A stretch of DNA of 64,000 nt, from assembly GCA_022376515.1 (NCBI GenBank), contig WTXI01000027.1:310001-374000 (forward strand), read 5' to 3'. Origin of the DNA: Lactifluus volemus. Lineage: Eukaryota > Basidiomycota > Agaricomycetes > Russulales > Russulaceae. Below, piece after piece: positions 1 to 11,340 of this stretch (the stretch's first letter is position 1; every line of letters starts with the position of its first letter). A model generated the notes under the pieces. That model made no database searches. It had not been told where the DNA came from and saw only the letters and a program-made list of their open reading frames with translations. The position numbers were made by a program, and so were the translations under genes.

Positions 1-839
1 TACCATGTCATAAAGGTTGGGTCCCCAAGCTGATTTCATGATCACCAATTCTTCAAAAATGATAGAACCCAAGCATGTCCTGCAGTTTGTTGCAATTTGT
101 TTACTGCCTGAGAACAGGTGCTCACATGGAACAGATGATGCTTGCAAGGGAAGCACATCAAGGGCAATATGTGCAAGGGTTGGGAATAACTGGGCATGAT
201 CCTACAAAGGACAATGGTCAGTACTACATGCTATCAAAGCTACAGATTCTATACCTGCCACCACTCTACAAGATCAGTTTCTTTTGTAATGTCTTGCTGC
301 ATTGTACTGAGATAGTGATGTAATTCAGACACCCATCCTTCTTCTGCATTGTTGGTAAGCAATGTTTCCTGCAGTTTGTTGAATTCAGAGAGGGTATGAG
401 GTTGAGAAGCCTCTTCAAGATTTTCAACATACATTTGATGAGAGGTAGGTGGTGGGAGTCTTATCCCAAGTTGCGTGAATTTCGTGCTCTGCCAGGCGCC
501 CATGAATCATGAATTGGCTGTCACGTCCCCCCACCTGGCCACAGGGCAATTCACAATTGTCATGCCAATTCACAGTTTGTGACAGCTTGATTCACAATTG
601 TCATGGCATGATTCACACTTTGATTCACGATTTTTGGCCCATGGACACTGAGCTAAGCAGTCAACTTCGCAAGCATCCCTTTGGACTTTACAAGCGCCTG
701 TTTGACTTTGCAAGCACCCCCTTGACTGGGGCAAACCCCCCCACCTTTGCCCTTGAGCTTCTGACATAAAATTAGTCGACTCCCTTTGCGCCCCCTTGAG
801 GTTGGGGTGACTGCACTTGGGCTTGCCCCCAAATCAGGT
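1..839. other. No gene recognised; short AT-rich and inverted-word DNA
   Basis: I see no protein resembling a known family here. Positions 500-640 repeat the words TTCACAATTGTCATG and GATTCACA several times, with the look of a decayed repeat. The rest is unique-looking, with stop codons in all frames. Confidence 0.4.
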
Positions 840-1269
840 GCATTGTTTATTCATATTTGCACCATGTTGACTTTCTCATGCCCTCGCATCATCCTGCCTC
901 TCGTCCTCGCTACACATGCATTGCCAGCCACCCCTTCTGTTGGTTACGTCCTCTGTTGCCGAGTGCGGTCCTAGGTTCGTTCGTTTGTTCTATCTTTTTT
1001 TTTTTCTTGATTCTCAGGCTGACTTTGGTATTTTCTTTCTCTCTAGTGGTCATCCTGCCTTGTTATTCTCACCATACATGTATTGCCAGCCACCCCCTCT
1101 GGTTGTGTCCTCTGCCTCTGCCTCTGCATGTCCATCGCACCTGGACCACGTCAACGTCCTTGGCGTCAGGATTGCGCTGGTGGCGCTGTTGTGACTGCTC
1201 AAGTGCTTGATGCCTGCGACTGGTGCGTGTCACGGCCTTCTCCCTGTCTCTGCCTCTGCCCCTGCCCCT

Positions 1270-1301
<32 letters not shown>

Positions 1302-1640
1302 CTCTGCCTCTTGCCTCCACCACCATCACCTCTGTGTCCATCGCGCGTTAATATCCTTAGCATTGGGGTCACGCTGGTGGCACTGTTAGGTTGCATGTGT
1401 CACAGCCTCTGCCTTGCCTCTGCCACCACCACCACCACCACTGCACCATGCTGACATCCTTGGTGTCAGGGTCATGCTAGTGGCACCATTGTGACTGCCC
1501 AAGCGCCTGACACCTGACACTAGCATGTGGCATGGCCTCTTCCCTCTACTGGTTCCCCTGTTGCTTCTGGACTTGAACTTGGACTTGGACTCAGCCTCTT
1601 CCTGCTGCTGCTGATGCAGCCCTGACTTGGTACTCTATTC
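840..1640. repeat. CT-rich minisatellite with TCTGCC microsatellite core
   Basis: The stretch repeats a diverged unit containing the words TCCTTGGCGTCAGG, CGCTGGTGGCGCTGTTGTGAC and GGCCT(T/C)CTCCCT. At 1230-1315 it has an expanded CCTCTG/CCTGCC hexamer array. The same unit family recurs at 6790-7185 inside a hAT-type element. This suggests the region is a relic of the same kind of element, although I could not find its ends. Glycine/arginine and serine/alanine rich reading frames across the array are artefacts of the repeat. Confidence 0.6.
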
Positions 1641-1684
1641 TCTTCACTCATACTATGTTGTACTAGACAATATGATAGGCCTCA

Positions 1685-3005
1685 TGTCACGGTTCACAGG
1701 AACTGTGGCTTGAAGTGAGCTTTGTTTGGTATCAGCAATTTGCAGTGACAAGTCAGACGAGACTTAGCACCCCAAATAGTCAATAAAGAACACGCAGGCA
1801 AGTTCCTGTGAGGGATAGACTTGACTGTGTGAACTCTTGGTGTTTATATTGCATGAGGTGGGTAGTATGGGCTGGTGCACATGATGGTCAGAGTTTGTTG
1901 TAGTTTAACTCAGCGCGAGGAAATGAAAACGCTAGTATTCGTAGCTAACCTGTTGTAGTTTAACTAAACAGGTAGTCGATAAGTTTTACTGCAGCTAAAA
2001 GAAAAAAGATAAAGATACTCACCTCAGCACGAGGAAATGAAAACGCTGAGGTGTTGCCCCGCCAGGCGGGGGCTTATATGCTCATTGTATTGTATGTGCA
2101 ATGTGAATACGAGGAGGGGCTATAGTGGAGTCGAAGGTACTTGAAGAAATTAAAAGTGGGCATCAAAGCCCCTAGTAAAGTACCAAGCAGTTGAAAAAGG
2201 ATAGACTAGCTAATTCGACGATCTGTCGTCAATGGTCCGTGCGCAGCCACTTTAGGGCTGGCTTATGTCCGATCTCCAACAGAGTTACCATTCCCAAATA
2301 GGATAGATAGTGGCAGATAGATGAAAGATAATCTGTAAGTTCAACCGCAATGTGGGTGCAAGTGTAATTGGAGTGAAGGGATGTCTTCACCTCCAAGGAC
2401 ACTCGTGGGAGGTTGAACTAAGGTTTGTGTGAATTGAAGGGAGAGGAATTAGACAATTCTTCACCCTCGATTTTGTACAAGGTTCAAGGCGTCTGTGAGC
2501 TTATTTACAAGGGCGTAAACAAGCAAACAGATGTCTGATTGTGGCACAAAGATACCTTAACCAAAGGTATAAAGAGGGGATGCACAAGAAAAAGAGAGGG
2601 AGATTGAGTGTCAAGTAACAACTGTGATTCTCAACAAAGCTGAAGCTGGGGCTTTAGCTTGTCTACAGAGCTCTAATTATGTGTACAGAGGGCCAGTCAA
2701 CTATCCTACAAGGGAAACACGTAGTCAGAACTGTTGACTAAGTATCTAAGTCAGTTCTGATGACTCAAGAACTGACTCAGTGTGTCTAACTCAAGATCTG
2801 AGTCAGGGACACTGACTCAAGAACTGAGTCATGATATCTGAGTCAAAAACATGTCCAAAAGAGCGATGCACAGCCCCTAGAAGCCAAATAGGGGACTGGC
2901 CAAGGAAAGGGAAATCATAAGTCGAAAAACAGCTGAAAAATAGCAAAAAATGGACAGTCTAGCAATAGACAGTCCAGCAATGGACAAGCTCACATAACTG
3001 TAACA
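1685..3005 (-). mobile_element. Solo LTR, type B (gypsy-like), split by a nested LTR
   Basis: On the minus strand the segment starts TGTTACAGTTATG and ends CCGTGACA. It matches the LTR at 35507-36444 over its whole length. It is flanked by a perfect 5-bp target duplication, CCTCA (1680-1684 and 3006-3010), so it is a solo LTR left after LTR-LTR recombination. Removing the nested LTR (1896-2281) and its 5-bp duplication leaves about 930 bp, close to the 938 bp of the other copy. Positions 2761-2846 hold six copies of the heptamer TGASTCA. No coding sequence remains. Confidence 0.88.
1896..2281 (-). mobile_element. Solo LTR, type D, nested in the type B LTR
   Basis: The insert begins TGTTGTAG and ends CTCCAACA, i.e. 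TG...CA termini. It is flanked by a perfect 5-bp duplication GAGTT (1891-1895 and 2282-2286) and interrupts the type B LTR at that point. Its minus strand shares the block AGCCAGCCCTAAAGTGGCTG and a CTCAGCG...CGCTGAG hairpin with the LTR at 28980-29245. This copy carries extra copies of the hairpin, around 1914 and 2028. Orientation is given by similarity to the 28980 copy. Confidence 0.75.
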
Positions 3006-3150
3006 CCTCACATGACTATTGATATATAAACAAGTCTGTACTAGACTACTACAAATTGCTAACAAAAAATACCTGCCCCAAGAGCAATGTCAAAAAGAAA
3101 AGAAAAGTGTGTAGCCTGGAGAAAAGGCAATGACAAGTATGACAATGATA

Positions 3151-3705
3151 GGGGGGTTGGTGTAATGGCCCCCCCCCCTGCCCATCAGTTGGCCTAGTCC
3201 TGGAGAAGCTCTGGGTTCGAGGCAGGCTACAGGTGCATTTCTGGAATTATGTCAGTCACAGTTGACCACTGGCTCAGCAAATCCTGAGCAATACATTGTT
3301 GTGACATCCCATCACCCTGGGAACCAGTCTATCATGTCACATGGGGGGGAACATGTCACCCTGTGTGACACCTGATAAGGTACCCAGGATAAATCAGCCA
3401 CTGAATGGGGGGGGGGTTTTAGTGGGTAGCGGGGTTACCTTCAGATAGATCCGAGTCCCACACTACCAAGGTGATCCGAAGAAGGCCAAGGGCACTGGGG
3501 CTACAATCTGGGAATTCAGCTGGTGATGCTCCACCCCAAAACCTGAGGAGAATTGAAAAGTGTGCGTAAGAGCATTTCCCCCACCCAGGCACCCTGGCTC
3601 TCCAGGCTGGGGCTCCAACCGCTTGAGAAAATGTTGCAGCTGTTAGGCACTTTGTGGCTATCTTTGTGCACATTCCAAGGTTTCCCAAAAAAAAAAAAAA
3701 AAAAA
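3151..3705 (+). mobile_element. SINE-like retroposon with tRNA-like head, poly(A) tail and target duplication
   Basis: The element is flanked by the 14-bp direct repeat GTATGACAATGATA (3137-3150 and 3706-3719) and ends in a run of 19 A (3687-3705), the hallmarks of target-primed retroposition. Its 5' end contains an A-box-like word TTGGTGTAATGG (3157-3168) and a B-box-like GGGTTCGAGGC (about 3210-3220), so it was probably a pol III-transcribed tRNA-derived SINE. The 480-bp body has no recognisable protein. It is longer than a typical SINE, so a composite origin is possible. The flanks join into one continuous sequence once it is removed. Confidence 0.8.
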
Positions 3706-3905
3706 GTATGACAATGATAAGAACATGGAGAGTGAGGCAGATCCTGCTTTATGAGTATGGTAAATAGCATTGGAATACCAAGAGATATATGCACAAGCAG
3801 TTTCTGAGGCTGAAGCCCATTATATCTGTGATAGATTTGAAAAGTGGCATGAATCTAAACATGGTGGTGAGTTGCAATTAGATCCTTCTGTGTTTCACCC
3901 TTAGA

Positions 3906-4457
3906 GTGGATAATATCAATAAACAACTTGGTGAGAGAGCCATGGCCAGAATGAAAATGCTTGAGGCTGAGCAGCAACAACTGTCACTTATGGAGAAGCA
4001 TAACACTTTGACTGGAAAACTTAAAAGCATCCTTGAACAGACATCTTTGACTGCTGACCAAAACAGCACATCACAATGTTTGAAATAGATGAAAGTAGTC
4101 TTAAATTCTCTGAGTGAGAAGGTGGATAAGTTACATATGTATATGGGCTGGTACCCTGATGCTGTCCAAGTTACCTCTGGGAGCCCACATGCAGCATCTC
4201 TATATCCACCTGCAAGTGCCACTTCTCATGCTGCAGTTCCAGTACTATCTTCTTCACTCTCACAGCCACTATCACCTTTGACACCTTCCACAACACTAGA
4301 GACATTGTTAGCATGGCCAGCACCTCAAGGGGTAGGTAATCAACAGGCAGAGGCAATGTTGGCAAGTGGACTACTGATGAGAATTGGATCAGCAAGGCAA
4401 CCAAGTTTACCAACTTCAGGAAACCCAGGAGAGGCTGCCCCCAGCCAGGTCACTTAG
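3906..4457 (+). pseudogene. Unrecognised coiled-coil fragment, broken by a stop
   Basis: Two in-frame open segments (3906-4088 and 4089-4457) are separated by a single TAG. The first part reads as a charged, Leu/Met/Gln-rich helix (LGERAMARMKMLEAEQQQ), followed by SLSEKVDKLHMY, suggesting a coiled coil. The second half is Ser/Pro/Ala-rich. Frame remnants just upstream of 3906 suggest it continued in that direction. I do not recognise the family. Its position among transposons suggests an accessory transposon ORF or a decayed host gene. Confidence 0.35.
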
Positions 4458-5551
4458 AATCCTGATTTCATTGTGACACCCCCTACACCACAGAGATTAA
4501 TGAGGGTTGGCGAGGCCCCCTCTATGTTTTTGGCACCTGTTGTACCATCCAATAACAGTTTAACAACATGAGCACAGTTACAAGGTTATGGTGTGTTATC
4601 ATCTAATGGTGCTGGAACTTCTGCAAGTACAGGTGGCCAGAAGACAGAGAAGGGTCAAAAGCAGAAGGCACAGAGCTGTGATACTATAGGTGCAAAAAAG
4701 TGTCAATGATAGTGATACAACAATTTGTGTATGATAGCAGCATAATTGTGCACACAGGATGAAGAACATTAGAACCATAAAGTAGGTGATTTGTTGGTAG
4801 TTGGTGTGAGTTGTGCTGCTTTAAAGGGGAGAACTGCTCAGTGTATTGGGTAATTACTGCCAGATAATTCTGATTTACTGTTGTTACCTGTTTCACATTC
4901 TTGAGATAAGCAGAGATAGAAAGAAAAGCATTCTGGGTTCTAATTTCTTGAAATCCTGTGCTAAGATGAATATCATGGCTATATTCACCTTTAGATTCAC
5001 AGAGGGCATCTGGTCATTGCTGAAAAAAATGCTAGACTTCACAGCTGTGAACAGCATAAATACATCTAATGATTCCAGAGTCAGGGTACTGAACATTAAT
5101 TGCTGCTATCACCTTAAAGGCCACAATGTGAGAAACTCCAAAGGTCATACTCAAAGAGTGCTGCTCCCTTAGTAACATCAAAGTCAGAGCATCTATTGTT
5201 TAAGATCAATCAGTGCAGTGTACAAATATACTTCTGAGCTATGCTAACATACTCAATTTTCATCCAACCTGTCTGGATTAGCACAGACTTGATAAAATCC
5301 TGGCATTGTGAATTTTTAGCTGGTCAGGTGTGCACTAGTGCAGGGTTATCATCTTTCTGCCAGCAATAGAGGTGGCCCAACATTATGACCACCTTCTTAA
5401 GGTATTGCTGGAGCAAACATCAGTTGTTGATCAGTTGTCACAAGGTGTTAATATTGAGAGCAAAGGCATACCATAGACAGGCAGTTATCTGTCTCCTTCT
5501 CTCCTTATATAGTAAGGAGGCAGCATATGAAAGAATACTTGAGGTAGTGAA
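4458..5551. other. No gene recognised
   Basis: Stops occur in all frames, and I see no conserved protein signature or terminal repeats. The region runs up to the insertion point of the hAT-type element at 5552. Confidence 0.4.
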
Positions 5552-5685
5552 TAGTAATGAATGTGGGTAACCCTGGGGTATCTCCAGAGGTACCTGTACC
5601 TGTACTCTGGGAAAACCTATACCTGTGCCTGGGGTACAGGTTTCCCACAGGTTTAGCTGTGGGTCAGAAAAATGTAATTGCACAT

Positions 5686-5760
5686 TGGCAGATTTAAACC
5701 CTTAACCTGTGCATGCAGCAATTTAGGCAAATTAATAGTTTACCATTACACCATCAAGGC
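5686..5760 (-). repeat. tRNA-like A-box/B-box module
   Basis: On the minus strand, TTGATGGTGTAATGGTAAAC (A-box-like, 5738-5757) is followed about 30 bp later by GGTTAAGGGTTTAAATCTGC (B-box-like, 5689-5708). It does not form a full tRNA. The same TGGTGTAATGGTAA word recurs at 10729, 29861 and, more diverged, 42685. Confidence 0.5.
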
Positions 5761-6789
5761 TGGGACTGCTGGCAGTTCTATAGCTTACTTCAATAGCTAC
5801 TTTCCCCATTCTGCTTTTTTTTTCATTTTCCTTTACCATATCATCGTCATTGTTGTCGCCATCTGCCCCCTTTGCTCATCTCATGATTTTTTGGTTCTCC
5901 CACAACTCTCTCTCACTTTGCCACTCACTTTGTGGCCTTTGCCACTGTCTCCACCATCAACAAGTTTCTGGTGCATTTCCAGTGCATCCTCTATCAGAGC
6001 ACCTCTCCTTTACTGGTTCTCAGGCTCTTCCTGCAGAATCCTGCTCTCTCTTCTGCTTTGCCTCTGCCTCACATTGGATGGGTGTTGGGATGCCTGAAGG
6101 GTGCTTTCCTCTCAGGTATTGCTAGGTATGTCACCTACTCTTCCACCTCAATAATGTTTCTGACTTTTCTGTAGTTCTCTTTTTTTAGTTTCTAACTTCC
6201 ATTTCCTTGCCCTTCCTTCATTCCCCTTTATTCCCTTTGATAAAGGATGGATCCCATCACACCCCATTAACATCCTTAGCATCAGGATCGTGCTGGCATG
6301 TTACGGAATGCAGGACACGTTGGACCCTATGCTTCTATAATGACTTACTCATCTTGATGACATCCCTTTCCACATGTTTCTATTGTGCTGACTGTCCTAT
6401 TGTCTCATCTCCCTATTGTTCGCCTCGTTTGGTCCAGTGTTATTGTCTCGAGTCTCTATTGTCTGTGATCTCTATTGTTCTGACTATACATCTATTGTCT
6501 ACCCTAGTTTGGTACAACAATTAGCATAACTTGTATAAGTAGGCCTCCACTGGTAGCTTGTACCCCAGCTTCGGCTTTAACCTGAATCCACTAGCTTCAC
6601 TCTCCTCTGAACCAGAACAGTCCTCTCTTCATTCCCCTCTTCCTCTTATCCTCCTAAATGCCCTAATAAGGCCTTCAAAGCTTGGTGGGTGTGCTATAAC
6701 ACCCCAGGACTCTGCGCATCATTGCCTTGGTACAACCCTGAGTCCAGGTCTTTGGAGAGACCAGAACAACTAAACCCTTGTTGGGACCC

Positions 6790-7185
6790 GGCCCCAGTGG
6801 AGCCATAACATGGCATCACCATTGTGACCACCAGAATGCCTGACACCTGCGACCGATGTGTGGTATGGCCTTCTCCCCTCTACCACTTCCCCTGCCCCTT
6901 CTGGACTCAGAGTTGCACCATGTCAAGGTCCTTGGCATCAGGATCACACTGGCAGTGCCGTTGTGACCACCTGTGCACCCAACACCTGTGACTAATGTGT
7001 GGCATGGTGCCCTCCCCTCTACTGCTTCCCCCACTGCTTCTGGCCTTGGAGTTGCACTGCATTGAGGTCCTTGGTGTCAGGATCACACTGGTGGCACCAT
7101 TGCAACTACCCATGCACCTGATGCCTGCAACTGGCATGTGGCACAGCCTCCTGCCCTTTACTGCTTCCCCTGCTAATTCTGGACT
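6790..7185. repeat. Tandem repeat, unit about 138 bp, roughly three copies
   Basis: The phrase (T)GTGTGG(T/C)ATGG followed by CTCCCCTCTAC recurs near 6860, 7000 and 7138. Between copies lie TCCTTGG(C/T)(A/G)TCAGGATCACACTGG and a GTTGTGACCACC-like word. The unit is homologous to the minisatellite at 840-1640. Confidence 0.65.
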
Positions 7186-7739
7186 CAGACTTAAGGTGTC
7201 CCCTCTCCTCTACTGCTCCTGTTACCATTGCCCTGCCCCCCTGTACCACTTCCCAGGATACCCCCACCTGTGCCCTCAGGTATGGGTTTGGTGTGGGCCA
7301 ACAAAATCGTACCCAAGACCCTGGCCTGGGGATACCCCTACCTGCAACCCAGTGGATATACCCCAACCCATGTCCATCACTAGTAGTGGATCATGTGATT
7401 GGCATTGATGATTTCATCTGGCACAACCCTGTCATAAAGTGCATCAGATAGCCATTTCTGATGAGAGACAATGAGCATAAACAAGCCTCAGCCACCCACA
7501 CAGTGTGCTTACCTTGTACATTTACAGGTACGATCCATCAAGAAATCAGCACCAAAGGACAGCCACAACAGTTTCATCATGCTAAGCAATGTCAGTCAGT
7601 TATCTTGCATAATTCAAGATGAAATGATCCAGCTGTACCAAGAAGATACGATATCAACTAGTTATGGGTTGATAAGCTGAGATCCAAAAATGTATGCATA
7701 TTTTATAAAGATAGGCTCAATTAACCCCCTGGGGGATCA

Positions 7740-8900
7740 AGATTGCAATCCAATGCTTTCATACTGTGTTTTCAGACAAATCATCAGTTGAATGCATTCC
7801 AGCGCCTTGGGAATGGATTCATTGGCATTGATGCCACTCATAATACTACTTAATATTGCAATCTCTTACTCTTCACAATTGTCATCAGGGACCACTGGGG
7901 TCATGGTATGTAATGATTTATATGAGATTAGATGACACTTATTTATTCTGTTAATTAGGCATTCTGGTTGCATGGATGCTCACATCAAATGGGACAATGG
8001 TTACTATTTCATTTTTCCTCCATTGGGTTAAGGCTGCAAGCCCAACAGTCCAACCAATGGTGATCATGACAGATCACAACCAGGCACAAATTGCGGCGCT
8101 CGAAGAGGCGTATCCACAGAGCCGGATCTTTCTATGCAGATGGCATGTAATACACACAATGCAGTCCCACCTTTGCACTGAGAATTTTCTGGCACTGTGG
8201 GAAAAGATCCAGAAATGGGTAAAGACAGATAATCAGGCCAAGCATGATCAAATCTGAAATGAGATCAAAAGCAATCCCACTGTCCCACAATCTGTTCTGA
8301 AATACCTCAAGAATAACTGGAAACCAGTCTCCCATATGTAGGCAACAGTTGCCCAAAAAGATCAATCTATCTTTGAGAAAGGAGAGACTAACATGCTGAT
8401 TGAAGTGTATGTTATGTTTTTGCTTCTGTCTGATAAGATAAAGCTAAATTGATGTGATCTAGATATCATTATCAATTAAAATCATATTTTTTGGACAGCA
8501 AGTGGAACCACCACATTGATCATGTCATATCTATGCTAGTACAACACATGGATCTACACTACAAAGATTAGCATGGCCAACAGAACATTGGGCTGGAGGG
8601 GCTGGACCTTGCAGGGTGGCAGTACCAGGAAATCTTAGCAAGCGCTAAGCACATTTCATTGGATTCAATCCTTCAATTTGATGACTCAATTTCATGTCGC
8701 CTCACAATCAAATCCAGGAACATATTATGTAATCAATCTCCATCAGGAAATCTGTGATTGCATGGACTTCCCATGAGCACACTTCTGCAAGCACCTTGCT
8801 GCAATACAAGTTCATTTCTCTCTCTTATTTCCAACTAAGCTGGACTCCATTTTGTCCTTAAATATAACACAGGTTCAAGACAAGCCTCAGAGTACCAGCA
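7740..8900 (+). pseudogene. MULE-type transposase relic (DDE domain)
   Basis: The segment encodes the core of a Mutator-like transposase. IDATHNTT lies at about 7827-7852, then an apparent 50-bp intron (donor GTATGT near 7911, acceptor TTAG near 7958), then GILVAWMLTSNGTM, VIMTDHNQAQIAALEEAYPQ and the LCRWHV motif (about 8128-8150). The first two Asp are those expected for the DDE triad. A stop immediately follows DATHNTT, and frames are lost after 8258. Further downstream to 8900 I see only scattered similarity. No terminal inverted repeats were found. The left boundary lies close to the hAT-type insertion at 7382, which may have removed the N-terminus. The element is dead. Confidence 0.75.
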
Positions 8901-9760
8901 TTAGACTTTCTCAGGAGAGCCTGCAGTCACTTAGTCAGGAACTTGCAAGGCTCTCTCAGTCACTAGTTGCAAGGTCCATTACTCAATCAACGCCAGCTCC
9001 AACTGTTATAAAAGCATTCCACTTGGCTAAATATAGCCTGTCAGTGGCAATTACTTTGATGGAAGGAGTTAGTGCCCTTCCAGAAAAGGATAGACTCACA
9101 CCCAATCAGAAGTCTTGGCCAGAAACAGCCAAGTGCATGGGTGTCAAACAGGTGCCAAGACCCAAGCAGCTAAGCAACATGAGAATACACTGGTAATCAT
9201 GTAACTGACAGTACACACTAGAGAGGATGCATCAGTAAACTGTGCATAAACTTGTCAACTTTTTCACTTTCATAAGAGAATAAGCTGACAAGTAAAAAAG
9301 TTGATATTGGCTCATATTAGTGGAGTACAGGTTAAAGTGACATTTAAGTTAGAAAGGTATAAAAGCTACGAAAAGATGTAAGAAGTCACAAAACATTGCA
9401 AAAGTCACATAAGTCTGACTCGATGCTGGATGAGGCATGGGGAGAATTGCCTATGAGTGGTAGTGATGTTGAGTAGTCCCCAAGGACAATGTAGCATGGA
9501 TGGAACACCTTTTCACTTTAACACTTTTTACAACTTCTGATCACTTTTCTGAACTTTTGTACTTTCTGTTGAAGTAGGCAAAGCAACTTTTTGCTAAATC
9601 CTAGGTTACTTTCAAACTTTCAACCTTTATCACCTTTTTTACTAGTATGAGCTTGTACAAGCTTGTACAAGCTTGTGCAAGCTCAAAAAAGTTTTCTGCA
9701 GGGTCTCTGATGTGACAACATAAATCATTCCCATTATTAGCATGTCTTCACAATAATTTC
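8901..9760. other. No gene recognised; palindrome near 9651-9690
   Basis: AT-rich sequence with no conserved protein. At 9651-9690 the word GAGCTTGTACAAGCTTG is repeated as a near-perfect palindrome of about 36 bp, followed by plain sequence. I found no element boundaries. Confidence 0.4.
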
Positions 9761-10406
9761 AGAGAATATACCAACATTCAAGTTGGACCTCAAGAAGTTC
9801 AAAAAGGATCCTGAGGCTCTTGAAAGCCTATATGACCAGGTGTGAGAATCTTTTACACTGCCACATATTGCTAAATAAAACTTGTGTCATTACATTAGAT
9901 GACAATGTCACTTGGATTTGCACATTCAGATAACATCAGGATTCTCCATAAAGATGGCCTCGACTACATTACAACCACCTAACTGAATAACAACTTAATG
10001 CCCAACATTCCTCCCCACTCATCCAAGCCAACTTACTGTGGGTGGAATCACCCTGTCCTGGCCAAGCTTCTGTGTCCTGTCAAACACCTCAAGAAATTCT
10101 GAGCACATCTAACTAGGTAAATGAGAACTATTGACATGAAATGTCATACTTACAGATTTATTTTTTTCTTTTTACAGGACAATACAAGACTTCATAAATG
10201 GATCTCTAAGAGTCACTACTAACCAACTCAGTCTCTTCATGTATCGCAATTATACCATTGACTACAAAAACCTCATAGATGAACTCCTGTGCTCAGACCT
10301 CATTAAAATGGAATGTGATTTTCTAACACATATTTTTGTTCACTATTAACAGTCTTTAATGTGGTATAGACATGGCATTGCATTTTCCAAAACACCAAAT
10401 CAGGTA

Positions 10407-10928
10407 AGATAGGCCGCATTCAAAAACAGTTTGATCATATGACCAAAGCGTGACAAACCAGTAAAAAGCATAAGGATATTGACTGGAGCAAGAATCAGGA
10501 AATCCCCCTCCATAGAAGATGCAAAAAGGGCTTCTGGACAGTCTGTGGAAGCTGATTTTCTAATTTGTGTCAGATAAGTGAGGAGTAGTGTTTTTTTAGA
10601 TCTGAAAGCTACCCTAACCCTAAAATGTGACTGTAAAAGGGGACAGGCTGCAAAAAAAAGAAAGGGCCCAAGACGACGGCCTGATAGCCCTATAAGAAAG
10701 ATATAATGGAATTTGTGAATCCAACTTCTGTGGTGTAATGGTAAGTGGGCAACAACTTCAGAGTTCAGTGGGCAAACTTCAGAGATCAGTGTGCAGAGGT
10801 TGAGAGTTCGAATCCAGTATTGTACAATTAGTTAATTGGTATTTTACCATGTTATATCACACGGGTCACAACAGATCACATTCAAAGTAACATCTTGTGA
10901 TCAAACTGTTTTTGAATGCGGCCTATCT
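10407..10928. mobile_element. 522-bp MITE with 31-bp perfect inverted repeats and TA duplication
   Basis: The ends AGATAGGCCGCATTCAAAAA (from 10407) and its exact reverse complement (to 10928) match over 31 bp. TA flanks both ends (10405-10406 and 10929-10930), as for Tc1/mariner-type insertions. The interior is non-coding and contains the tRNA-like module at 10725-10820. Confidence 0.82.
10725..10820 (+). repeat. tRNA-like A-box/B-box module inside the MITE
   Basis: TGTGGTGTAATGGTAAG (10729-10745) resembles a tRNA A box and GAGAGTTCGAATCCA (10802-10815) a B box. The 56 bp between them is too long and too repetitive for a normal anticodon arm plus variable loop, and no 7-bp acceptor stem closes it. 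It is probably a SINE-head relic rather than a working tRNA. Confidence 0.55.
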
Positions 10929-11340
10929 TACAGTGGGCCATCAAATCAAACACAAGTGACAAAAACCCCAAACCTACTTTTTATCATCCATAATGCCAAG
11001 AAGTATCACCTATGCGACCCTCCATGTATGTTAGTGACCCTTATTCACAACACTAGTGTTCTGACAAATTAATTATTACAGACACAATAGTTTCTATGTA
11101 GTGTAGAGGACTGGAGAAAGGACAACAGCAAAGTCCACAAAGAAATGTTATACTACACTATCATCAACCTCTTTAAGAAAAAGGACATGAAATATTGATC
11201 TGAGGGTGTATTACAGGAATGAAACAAGTAAGCCATCACAAACAGATCAGAACTGATACTAACATATTGTAGGGAAATGTTCCAGAAAAAGAAGACATAC
11301 AAAATATGTTCCACCTCCCTCTTGGCTTTATATGAGCAGT

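Larger units (their letters stand above)
5552..7382. mobile_element. Non-autonomous hAT-type element (TAG termini, 8-bp duplication)
   Basis: The left end TAGTAATGAATGTGGGTAAC is mirrored by the right end, whose reverse complement begins TAGTGATGGACATGGGTT. The flanks are GTAGTGAA (5544-5551) and GTAGTGGA (7383-7390), an 8-bp duplication with one mismatch, as expected for hAT transposons. The 1831-bp interior has no transposase. It holds a tRNA-like module (5686-5760) and a tandem repeat of about 138 bp (6790-7185). The termini resemble those of the element at 28347-29792, so both probably used related transposases. Confidence 0.75.
9760..11340 (+). pseudogene. Decayed transposon-type ORF interrupted by a MITE
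   Basis: Fragments in changing frames read DLKKFKKDPEALESLYDQ (about 9783-9838), then GWNHPVLAKLLCPVKHL (about 10040-10092), then DFINGSLRVTT (about 10190-10222). The GxNHPxxAxLLCP signature resembles a protein found repeatedly in basidiomycete genomes, from memory DUF6698-like, which I cannot confirm. An intron-like gap sits between pieces. The MITE at 10407-10928 lies inside the reading region, and similarity after it is weak. Function is unknown. Confidence 0.4.

Noticed and set aside
1069..1454. Gly/Arg- and Ser/Ala-repeat frames as RGG-box proteins
   Set aside because: They are translations of a TCTGCC hexamer array in several frames.
4684..5172. Short open frames as small genes
   Set aside because: No start context, domain or splice pattern, and length is at background for AT-rich DNA.
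10725..10820. A functional tRNA gene
   Set aside because: A/B-box-like words are present, but no acceptor stem closes the structure and the distance between the boxes is too large.
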